A stretch of DNA of 32,864 nt from contig JAFZDQ010000027.1 in the NCBI GenBank assembly GCA_017561085.1, forward strand, positions 1 to 32,864. Reading direction: 5' to 3'. Positions 26,939-32,864 of this stretch are shown piece after piece. Both the position numbers and the translations under genes were made by a program. Each line of letters opens with the position of its first letter. Within the stretch, counting starts at the first letter, position 1. This stretch comes from Lachnospiraceae bacterium (GTDB lineage: Bacteria; Bacillota; Clostridia; Lachnospirales; Lachnospiraceae). Below the pieces are notes generated by a model. It was not told the DNA's origin and searched no databases. It saw only the letters and a program-made list of their open reading frames with translations.

Positions 26939-28348
26939 ATGAGTTTTCATTCATTTGCTTTTGTATTTCTCTTTTTTCCCTTGTGTATGTTGGGATTTCA
27001 TATGGTAAAAAAGACAGGAAAAGCTTCCTATGCCAAGGCTTTTCTTGTTTTGATGTCCTTGTGGTTTTACGGTTTTGTAAGCCCGGTGAATTTGCCGGTG
27101 CTGCTTGTGAGCATGGTGGTGAATTTCGGGATTGTTTTTCTGATGAAAAAGGCAGAGGCGAAGAAACCTTATCTGATTGCGGGCCTTTTGCTTTCCGTCG
27201 GGACATTGTTTTTCTTTAAATATACAGGGCGGCTTTTTGTGCCCTTATCTATCAGCTTTTTTACCTTTAGTCAGATTGCCTTTTTGGTGGAAAACTACAG
27301 AGGAACTTTGCAAAAGTCAGAGTGGCTGGACTACGGCTTTTATGTGACCTTTTTCCCGAAGATGATTCAGGGACCCATTGTGCTTCCGAAGGAGCTGGAA
27401 GGGGCGGTAGAAGAGGTGCTGGAACAGCCCTTTGACTGGGAGAAGTTTTACAGGAGTCTTCTTTTGTTTATTATGGGACTTGCCAAGAAGGTGCTTTTGG
27501 CGGATACCTTAGGGGCAGCGGTAGCGTTCGGTTACGGAAACCCGGCGGCCTTAAGCAGTAAGGAAGCGTGGGTTTTGATTTTGGCTTATACCCTGCAGCT
27601 TTATTTTGATTTCAGCGGCTATTCGGATATGGCCATGGGATGTGCCGGTATGCTGGGCTTTTCTTTGCCGGTGAATTTCTCATCGCCCTATAAAGCAGCC
27701 AATATCATAGAATTCTGGAAGGGCTGGCATATGACCCTGACCCGTTTTTTTACCCAGTATGTGTATATTCCGCTGGGAGGAAAAAGAAAGGGACTTGCCC
27801 GGACCTGCCTTAATATTTTGTTTGTGTTTTTTATCAGCGGCATCTGGCACGGTGCAGGCGTCACCTTTATTGTCTGGGGACTGATGCATGGAGTGGCCTA
27901 TGTGGTTTGCCGCCTGTTTGATAAAGCGAAAAAGCCTACCGGCAAAATCCTGCGGGTGTGCGGTGTGCTGCTTACCTTTTTGTATGTGAATATTGCCTGG
28001 GTATTTTTCCGTGCACCATCTGTTTCAGATGCAGTGTCTGTCTTAAAAAAAGCATTTACCTTCAGTGCCGGCAAAATCGGTAAAAATTTCGCACAGTGCT
28101 TTCAGCTGGATGAGTTTTGGTATGTGATTAAGGTGCTGGGGATGGATTCCCTTCCCTTTGCCCATTTGATTCTGCTGTTTTTCATGCTGGCAATTGCCCT
28201 TCTCCTGGTATTTTGGGGCAAACCGGCCCATGTCATCTGCGAAAAAATAAAACCCGGCTTTTTCGTGACAGTTATCGCGGCGGTGCTGTTTGTGTGGTGC
28301 GTGGTTTCGTTAGGTCAGGTCAGCAGTTTCTTATATGTGAATTTCTAG
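26939..28348 (+). CDS. MBOAT family O-acyltransferase (AlgI/DltB-like)
   Basis: A 469-residue polytopic membrane protein. The start MSFHSFAFVFLFFPL is chosen because GAGGGGGAG lies directly before this ATG, and the longer ORF would add 18 residues without a ribosome binding site. It has about ten membrane segments. The MBOAT signature is present: FPKMIQGPI, LYFDFSGYSDMAMG, NFxSPYKAxNIIEFWKGWHMTL, the family-conserved His304 in SGIWHGAG and His317 in GLMHG. Members move acyl groups (usually acetyl) from the cytosol across the membrane onto extracellular polysaccharides or teichoic acids, together with an SGNH-fold partner. That partner is encoded just downstream (28465), so the pair forms an O-acetylation module. 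It is close to AlgI; a gene name is not given because the polymer is unknown. Confidence 0.9.
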   Translation: MSFHSFAFVFLFFPLCMLGFHMVKKTGKASYAKAFLVLMSLWFYGFVSPVNLPVLLVSMVVNFGIVFLMKKAEAKKPYLIAGLLLSVGTLFFFKYTGRLFVPLSISFFTFSQIAFLVENYRGTLQKSEWLDYGFYVTFFPKMIQGPIVLPKELEGAVEEVLEQPFDWEKFYRSLLLFIMGLAKKVLLADTLGAAVAFGYGNPAALSSKEAWVLILAYTLQLYFDFSGYSDMAMGCAGMLGFSLPVNFSSPYKAANIIEFWKGWHMTLTRFFTQYVYIPLGGKRKGLARTCLNILFVFFISGIWHGAGVTFIVWGLMHGVAYVVCRLFDKAKKPTGKILRVCGVLLTFLYVNIAWVFFRAPSVSDAVSVLKKAFTFSAGKIGKNFAQCFQLDEFWYVIKVLGMDSLPFAHLILLFFMLAIALLLVFWGKPAHVICEKIKPGFFVTVIAAVLFVWCVVSLGQVSSFLYVNF

Positions 28349-28464
28349 AGAAGTGAATTTGCGGATTGATGGAGCTTCTTGGGTTTCATTTGCGGAATTT
28401 AAAGTTTGATTGTGCGGAGGAATTGGTTTACGTGGTAATACTTGGTTTGAAAGGGACGTTTCGG

Positions 28465-29628
28465 ATGGAGAAAAAGAAGCTTGCCCAAAGTACAACTGAA
28501 TATCATAAGCCCGGTAAAGAGAGAAGTAAAAAATCCGTGAAAGGATTGCTTGCCCTGTTTGCCCTCTCAGTGCTTGGTATGCTTTTATGTGTGGCACTTT
28601 TGGTAGCATACGTGGATCCCTTTTTCCATTACCATAAGCCACTGCCCGGCTTCCCGTATCAGGTGGACAATCAGTTGTCCCAGAATCCCGGTATGGCGAG
28701 GCATATGGAATATGACAGTGTGCTCCTTGGCTCGTCCATGACGGTGAATTTTAACACCCGTTGGTTTGCCGAGCTGATGGATTTAAATACCTTAAAACTC
28801 AGCTATAGTGCGGCTTATCCTAAGGACCAGGCCAATATCATGGAAAAGGTTTTCGGCAGCGGTCACGAGGTGAAGCAGGTGTTTTTGGGAATAGACGTGA
28901 TTACTTATACCGGCGGTGTGGAGGAAACCAAATATCCCATTCCGGAGTATTTGTATGATGATAAGCCCATCAATGATATTTATTATCTGCTGAATAAGGA
29001 TGTGCTTCTGAACTATATTTTACGGCCCATAGCGGACCCGGAGCCTACGGATTTGGCTACCATGTATGCCAGCTGGTGGACGGAGGAGTATTATAGTGAG
29101 GATTGGGTGCTATTAAATTACGTGCAACCGGAAATCATCAGCGAAGAGACCAATCCGGAGGATTTTACAGGCAGGGCGAAACGTAACCTGGAAACCAATA
29201 TTTGTCCCTTTATTGAAGCAAATCCGGATACGGAGTTCGTGATTTTCTTCCCGCCTTACAGCATTTTGTTTTGGAATAATGTGCTTAGGGAGAATCATAT
29301 GAAAGCAACCATAGAGGAATACCGCTATATTGCCAATCATTTGAATTCCTATGACAATGTGGAACTTTATTTTTTCCCGGACAGGGAAGATATCGTACTT
29401 GATTTAAACAACTACGCGGATTACAGTCATTATCATCCTAGGTTTAACCGCTTCATGGCAGAATGCTTTGTGGACGGAACGGGAATTGTGGCAAAGGAGT
29501 CCGGCATACCTGCAGATGCCTCCCAGGAGAAGGAAAAGCGCTATGAAAAGGCGCAGACCATTGATGCCTATCTGGCCCATATGGAGGAAGTGGTGGAAGC
29601 CTTTGATTTTGACGGACTTTTAAATTAA
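28465..29628 (+). CDS. DltD/AlgJ-like SGNH-fold partner protein of the MBOAT acyltransferase
   Basis: A 387-residue type II membrane protein. The start MEKKKLAQ at 28465 gives a short basic cytosolic tail and one membrane segment (about residues 25-48), with the rest extracytoplasmic. The alternative TTG/ATG at 28366/28369 would add 32-33 residues without a good ribosome binding site. Family marks are VLLGSSMTVNF (Ser90/Ser91 as nucleophile region) and a late DYSHYHPRFN (a D-x-x-H dyad), as in DltD and AlgJ/AlgX-type acyl-transfer proteins. The MBOAT gene ends 116 bases upstream on the same strand. It likely takes the acyl group from the MBOAT protein and puts it on a surface polymer. A terminator follows. 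Confidence 0.75.
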   Translation: MEKKKLAQSTTEYHKPGKERSKKSVKGLLALFALSVLGMLLCVALLVAYVDPFFHYHKPLPGFPYQVDNQLSQNPGMARHMEYDSVLLGSSMTVNFNTRWFAELMDLNTLKLSYSAAYPKDQANIMEKVFGSGHEVKQVFLGIDVITYTGGVEETKYPIPEYLYDDKPINDIYYLLNKDVLLNYILRPIADPEPTDLATMYASWWTEEYYSEDWVLLNYVQPEIISEETNPEDFTGRAKRNLETNICPFIEANPDTEFVIFFPPYSILFWNNVLRENHMKATIEEYRYIANHLNSYDNVELYFFPDREDIVLDLNNYADYSHYHPRFNRFMAECFVDGTGIVAKESGIPADASQEKEKRYEKAQTIDAYLAHMEEVVEAFDFDGLLN

Positions 29629-29643
29629 AAAACCAAAAACGAA

Positions 29644-29683
29644 AAACCCGGAATTCCCTGTGAACAAAGGAAATGCCGGGTTT
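29644..29683. terminator. Intrinsic terminator between convergent genes
   Basis: AAACCCGG (29644-29651) and CCGGGTTT (29676-29683) are perfectly complementary; ATTCC and GGAAAT inside can extend the stem. TTATTTTTAT follows on the + strand and an A-rich flank on the other side gives U residues on the minus strand, so it can serve both converging transcripts. Confidence 0.8.
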
Positions 29684-29730
29684 ATTTTTATGGTTTGACA
29701 TTTGATGAAACAAGCCCCATGGGCACTGTT

Positions 29731-30738
29731 TTAGTTACTGTTTACCACGCCAAGGTTATTGTTAATAATATCTGCAATACGCTGCGCTAACTTGTCGTAG
29801 CCTGCATCATTGTAATTCATGTGATCAATCATATATTCGGAATAATTGTCTTCATTAATGGTTCCGTAGTAGTTGTCGATAAAGGAAACACCGCAGTCCA
29901 TAACCGCCTCTGCTTCCTTCACCAGATAGTGGTTTAAGGTTCCGTTACCCAAATCGGTCTGGGTGCCGTTACGCAGATTACCGTCTCCGTCTAAATACTG
30001 TGCGTAGGTGGGAGACATAACAAAGGTTCTGATATGAGGCCAGGTGGCGGTAATGTTCTTCAGGGTCGTTCTGAGGCCACCGGTAAAAGCAGTTACATCA
30101 TAAGGGTTTCCGGGGTTGTCGGAAGGAGTACCGTTATTGTAATCGGTACTGTCATACATCACAATGATGATATCCACCTTATCCATATCCACGGTCTTCA
30201 TCACATCAACAGCCTGCTGGTATCTGGGGTCCACTTCATGGCTGGCAATGGAGTTAATGGCGGTAAATTCGTTGTTACGGAAGCATTCCACTACATAGTA
30301 GAAGTTGAAATGATCCTGAGGGAATTCCGGGTTGTAAATGGGATACTTACAAGCGGCGGAAGACACGGGGAAACCGCAGTTATAAACAACAGCGCCGGTC
30401 TTTTCGGCGATTTTGACAGCCAGTCCGTTTTCCCTGTTTTCGGAAAAAGGATTATTGCCCAGACAAAGGATGGTGGTCACTCCGTCATCTTCGCGGCCTT
30501 CTAAGCGGGAAGCATCCATGGGAATAATCATATCCAGTGTTTCCACATCAAATTGGGAAGGGTCTACGGAAGGATCGTCTTCAATGGTAGTACCCTGATT
30601 CCAACGCAGCAGACGGATTACGGAAACTGCAACAATAATCAGAATTGCCAGTATGATAATGAAGTGAAAATTGGGACGGAAGGAGCGTTTCTTTTCTTCG
30701 CCGGTATTTTCAGTGATATTTTCTTTATTTTGATTCAT
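29731..30738 (-). CDS. Membrane-anchored SGNH/GDSL-hydrolase-like protein with atypical catalytic blocks
   Basis: A 335-residue protein with a basic N-terminus and one membrane segment (about residues 26-43), the rest extracytoplasmic. AAGGAG precedes the ATG. The SGNH fold is suggested by block I-like TILCLGNNPFSENR (88-101), block III-like VMYDSTDYNNG (about 195-205) and block V-like IDHMNYNDAGYDKL near residue 312. At the usual nucleophile position of GDS there is Asn (GNN), and the usual D-x-x-H reads D-H-M-N, so the classical Ser and His are missing or shifted. It may bind rather than cleave, or use other residues. Lachnospiraceae carry many such proteins near polysaccharide genes. It is convergent with the MBOAT module and divergent from the SMR pair. 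Confidence 0.65.
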   Translation of the reverse strand: MNQNKENITENTGEEKKRSFRPNFHFIIILAILIIVAVSVIRLLRWNQGTTIEDDPSVDPSQFDVETLDMIIPMDASRLEGREDDGVTTILCLGNNPFSENRENGLAVKIAEKTGAVVYNCGFPVSSAACKYPIYNPEFPQDHFNFYYVVECFRNNEFTAINSIASHEVDPRYQQAVDVMKTVDMDKVDIIIVMYDSTDYNNGTPSDNPGNPYDVTAFTGGLRTTLKNITATWPHIRTFVMSPTYAQYLDGDGNLRNGTQTDLGNGTLNHYLVKEAEAVMDCGVSFIDNYYGTINEDNYSEYMIDHMNYNDAGYDKLAQRIADIINNNLGVVNSN

Positions 30739-30916
30739 TCTTTTTCTCCTTACTTAAAACATTGCTTAAATACATTACTTAAATACATTACTAGTCATTT
30801 TACTATTATTTGTTAAAAAAATCCACATATTCATAAAAATTTAATATACGCCGGCTTTTTTGTGTGCTAAAATCTAAAAGCGAAAGGGCCTGCAAATAAG
30901 CAGGTTTGGGTGAAAA
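30739..30916. promoter_or_regulatory. Divergent intergenic region with extended -10 promoter and small repeats
   Basis: On the + strand TGCTAAAAT with TAAAAT at 30868-30873 is an extended -10 without a clear -35, 44 bases before the SMR-pair start. A small hairpin CCTGC/GCAGG (30889-30904) lies in that leader. On the other side a 13-bp sequence CTTAAATACATTA is tandemly repeated (30765-30777 and 30778-30790), close upstream of the SGNH-like gene. No confident minus-strand promoter was found. Confidence 0.4.
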
Positions 30917-31288
30917 ATGAAAACCGGAATGAAACTGAAAGACATCCTGCTTTTGCAGTTTGTATTTTTGATTTACAGCATGAACAGCATTGTGGCGAAA
31001 TTTGCCTCAACAGAGGAATTTGGCCTTAAATTTATCCTGCTTTACGGATTGGAAGTTGCTATTTTGGGGATTTATGCGATTTTGTGGCAGCAGGTGATAA
31101 AGAAATTCGAATTGTCCGTAGCCTATGCTAATAAGGCGGTAACCCTCATTTGGGCCATGCTTTGGGGAAGTGTTCTTTTTAAAGAGCAGATTACCGTAAG
31201 CAAGGTGGCCGGTATTTTACTGGTGATTACGGGTATTGTGATTCTGAACAGTAAAGATAGGGAAAAAGAAAAGGAGGAGACGGTATGA
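30917..31288 (+). CDS. SMR/EamA-like four-helix membrane protein, first subunit
   Basis: A 123-residue protein with four hydrophobic segments (about residues 9-28, 38-58, 68-88 with AYANKAVTLIWAMLWG, 95-112) and a charged tail rich in Lys/Glu. This is the size and layout of small multidrug resistance and ArnE/ArnF-type subunits, which export small cations or flip undecaprenyl-phosphate-linked sugars. The LFKEQITVSKVAGILLVITGIVIL end is the usual last helix pair of this superfamily. It overlaps the next gene by four bases (ATGA), so both are made together and probably pair as a heterodimer. The envelope setting favours a lipid-linked sugar flippase over drug export, but this is inference. Confidence 0.75.
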   Translation: MKTGMKLKDILLLQFVFLIYSMNSIVAKFASTEEFGLKFILLYGLEVAILGIYAILWQQVIKKFELSVAYANKAVTLIWAMLWGSVLFKEQITVSKVAGILLVITGIVILNSKDREKEKEETV

Positions 31289-31620
31289 GTATGCATTTTT
31301 GGATTCTGCTTTTGTCGGTGCTGATTGCCTCTTTTTCCCAGATTTTGTTAAAAAAGAGCGCAGAGAAAAGCTATGACAGCTTTTTGAAAGAGTATTTGAA
31401 CCCGTACGTGATTTTCGGTTACGGTATGATGTTTGTTTCCATGTTTCTGACTATTATTGCCTATGCGGGGATGGAATTTACGGGCGTGCAGATTGTGGAA
31501 GCGACCGGCTATATCATGGTGCTGGTGCTGAGTTATTTCTTTTTCCGTGAGAAGATTACGGGAAGAAAACTTCTTGGGATGGCATTTATTTTTGCAGGAA
31601 TTGCAGTGTATTATTTGTAA
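31285..31620 (+). CDS. SMR/EamA-like four-helix membrane protein, second subunit
   Basis: A 111-residue protein with four membrane segments. It begins with LLLSVLIASFSQILLKKSA (the SQxLLKKSA pattern common in EamA/SMR first helices) and ends with FFFREKITGRKLLGMAFIFAGIAVYYL. The ATG overlaps the stop of the preceding gene (31285-31288), and AAGGAGGAG lies just upstream inside that gene. Paired, non-identical small subunits are typical of heteromeric SMR proteins and of ArnE/ArnF-like flippases. A terminator follows at 31659, so the operon has two genes. Confidence 0.75.
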   Translation: MSMHFWILLLSVLIASFSQILLKKSAEKSYDSFLKEYLNPYVIFGYGMMFVSMFLTIIAYAGMEFTGVQIVEATGYIMVLVLSYFFFREKITGRKLLGMAFIFAGIAVYYL

Positions 31621-31658
31621 AGTTTTTATAAAGTTTATCTATAAAAAGGAAAGTGAAA

Positions 31659-31686
31659 AGCCGGATTGTTCTTATGCAATCCGGCT
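31659..31686 (+). terminator. Intrinsic terminator after the SMR pair
   Basis: AGCCGGATTG (31659-31668) and CAATCCGGCT (31677-31686) are perfectly complementary around an 8-base loop. The T-rich stretch that follows is interrupted (TATATTGTTATTTC). Confidence 0.75.
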
Positions 31687-31724
31687 TATATTGTTATTTC
31701 TTTCTTTATCTTTGGCGGGGAAGC

Positions 31725-32063
31725 TTAGGTGTCCGGTGTTTCAAAAATCCGGGTTTCCTGTTGTTCTTTGGTTTTGGCGGAAAGCAGGGTGCTGACCGGA
31801 AGATGCTCCGTGTTGTTTTCCTGCAGATTCCGGTACCATTTACTGTATTTGTACATTCGGTAGGTGGCGCTGAGTTTGCTTAACTGTTCCTCGTCCCGGC
31901 AAGCGTCCACGTACGCTTTTCTTTGGGCAACATCCAGATTTACATACTCCAGATAGGAGATACGGAGTTCCGCAAGCGGTTCCGTGCATTTGGGACAAAT
32001 GATTTTGTGCCCGTTCAGCATGAAAATCCGTTGACAGCAATTACAATAATGCATGTACATCAT
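31725..32063 (-). CDS. Small zinc-ribbon protein of unknown function
   Basis: A 112-residue protein, probably cytosolic. The start ATG at 32063 follows AAGGGGA at a good distance. The N-terminal 30 residues hold CNCC and CPKC about 13 residues apart, a Cys4 zinc-ribbon arrangement. The rest is helical and charged (AYVDACRDEEQLSKL, TYRMYKYSKWYRNLQ) without recognisable domains. I do not recognise the family beyond the zinc ribbon. It has its own sigma-A type promoter with an inverted repeat around it. It may bind nucleic acid or another protein; nothing in the neighbourhood fixes its role. Confidence 0.7.
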   Translation of the reverse strand: MMYMHYCNCCQRIFMLNGHKIICPKCTEPLAELRISYLEYVNLDVAQRKAYVDACRDEEQLSKLSATYRMYKYSKWYRNLQENNTEHLPVSTLLSAKTKEQQETRIFETPDT

Positions 32064-32113
32064 AATAAATTTCCCCTTTATGATTCTGTTTTCATGGTGC
32101 GGTTGTAAGCTCC

Positions 32114-32142
32114 ATTATTTGGTCTTTTGCGAAAAAAGTCAA
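32114..32142 (-). promoter_or_regulatory. Sigma-A type promoter of the zinc-ribbon gene
   Basis: Read on the minus strand: TTGACT (32142-32137), a 17-base spacer, and AATAAT (32119-32114), giving a leader of about 45 bases. Confidence 0.6.
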
Positions 32143-32166
32143 TTACTTATACCTGATTCGCAAGAG
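32124..32166. promoter_or_regulatory. Inverted repeat around the zinc-ribbon promoter, putative operator
   Basis: CTTTTGCGAA (32124-32133) and TTCGCAAGAG (32157-32166) match as inverted copies at nine of ten positions with a 23-base spacer; the -35 hexamer lies between the arms. No T-run follows. Confidence 0.4.
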
Positions 32167-32270
32167 GATTCCGTCGCGCAAAAATACCGGTTAAGAAACG
32201 GGAGAGTTATGTAAACCGGACAGGGCGTTTTTCTTTAGTCTTTCTTAAGGGAAACCTTAGGATAAAAAGA

Positions 32271-32299
32271 TTGTGTATATAGGGCAAAAATGGTATAAT
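32271..32299 (+). promoter_or_regulatory. Sigma-A type promoter of the acidic membrane protein gene
   Basis: TTGTGT (32271-32276), a 17-base spacer and a consensus TATAAT (32294-32299), about 50 bases before the ATG. Confidence 0.65.
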
Positions 32300-32354
32300 G
32301 CAAAAAGAAATAAGTGAAATGTTACAAATTTGTTACGATGGAGAAGTTATATAA

Positions 32355-32864
32355 ATGAGCAAGTTATTGCATGGAAATAAAAGAAAAACATACAACTCTA
32401 AGTCTAAGCGGGACTTGGAATGGATGGATTTTGATGATGATGATGTCTTCGAAAACGGCAGAGCCGGTTCCTTGGCGCAGGAAGCGTCTTTTGATGCAGA
32501 GTACGACGAAGAAGCGTATGAGGATGACGCATATGAAGATGACACATATGAGGATGAAGATTACGACGACGGGTTTGATGACGACGAAGACTATGATGAA
32601 GACTATGACGACGAAGATGATGACGATGAAGAAGATGATTACGACGACGATGATATCATAGGATATATTCCTGCAGCAGGAAAGAAAGCCCGGAAGGTAC
32701 GTCGCCGGAAGAGTTTGTCCGATTATATGCTGATTGTTACAGGAGTGCTGGTGGTAGCCCTTTTGGCGGTAACCGGAAGTCTTGTGATGAAAGAACGGAT
32801 GGAAGAAAAACAGGTAGCAGCTTTTGCGGAACTGGGCGCCGGTTTGGAAGAGATTCCCGTCATC
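32355..32864 (+). CDS. Acidic type II membrane protein, 3' partial
   Basis: The frame opens with MSKLLHGNKRK at 32355, preceded by GGAG, and runs without stop to the window edge; 170 residues are visible. Residues 1-25 are basic. Residues about 26-112 are extremely acidic, built of Asp/Glu/Tyr units such as AYEDD and DYDED. A basic stretch (KKARKVRRRKS, about 120-130) leads into one membrane segment (YMLIVTGVLVVALLAVTGSLVM, about 134-155), after which the chain would be extracytoplasmic. This is a cytosolic acidic tail plus anchor layout. The product downstream is unknown, as it lies outside the window; an exported enzyme or surface protein is likely. Confidence 0.8.
   Translation, partial: MSKLLHGNKRKTYNSKSKRDLEWMDFDDDDVFENGRAGSLAQEASFDAEYDEEAYEDDAYEDDTYEDEDYDDGFDDDEDYDEDYDDEDDDDEEDDYDDDDIIGYIPAAGKKARKVRRRKSLSDYMLIVTGVLVVALLAVTGSLVMKERMEEKQVAAFAELGAGLEEIPVI

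Noticed and set aside
26857-27219. ORF of 120 codons overlapping the start of the MBOAT gene
   Set aside because: It overlaps the well-supported MBOAT frame completely, is Cys/Arg-rich without domains and lacks a ribosome binding site.
32371-32661. Met/Thr-rich + strand ORF of 96 codons at the right edge
   Set aside because: It is an out-of-frame reading of the acidic repeat tract; the frame starting at 32355 has the promoter, membrane segment and an open end.

Overview
The window looks like a chromosomal segment of a Gram-positive anaerobe of the Clostridia, most likely a Lachnospiraceae member. This is an inference from four things: sigma-A type promoters with strong AGGAG ribosome binding sites, intrinsic terminators, very large secreted proteins built from transglutaminase, Big_2, InlB-like and YTG-type repeats, and the family profile of the cell-envelope genes. 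No rRNA, tRNA, CRISPR array, transposase or integrase was recognised.

Left half (1-18.1 kb): three giant secreted proteins in a row on the + strand. The first (5'-truncated by the window edge) has a transglutaminase-like domain, Ig-like and InlB-like modules and a C-terminal cassette of seven YTG-type repeats. The second has a signal peptide, a Thr/Glu/Pro-rich linker, four ~190-residue glycine/asparagine-rich repeats (probable beta-helix) and a paralogous seven-module cassette. It is split by a -1 frameshift near 6119. The third (2589 aa) has a signal peptide, a similar linker, a papain-like C1A peptidase with all catalytic residues, a probable lectin-like domain and six repeats of a large beta-rich module. 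Between the first two sits an AT-rich islet: a sigma-A promoter, a ~200-nt multi-hairpin leader ending in an intrinsic terminator just before the ribosome binding site, and a 217-aa PBECR4-like (RNase-fold toxin-like) gene.

Right half (18.2-32.9 kb): envelope-polysaccharide genes on both strands. They are a radical SAM/SPASM protein, an FAD-dependent oxidoreductase of the amine oxidase/UDP-galactopyranose mutase type, a membrane-anchored GH78 alpha-L-rhamnosidase, a DUF6077-like polytopic membrane protein split in two frames, an MBOAT O-acyltransferase with a DltD/AlgJ-like SGNH partner, a second membrane-anchored SGNH-like protein, and a translationally coupled pair of 4-TM SMR/EamA proteins that resemble lipid-linked sugar flippase subunits. 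A small zinc-ribbon protein and the start of an acidic type II membrane protein close the window.

Taken together, the right half could modify (O-acylate, flip, trim) a rhamnose-containing surface glycan, while the left half supplies large adhesins or surface enzymes. The most unusual items are the PBECR4-like gene behind an attenuator-like structured leader, the same-order seven-module cassette shared by two otherwise different surface proteins, and the two split genes.
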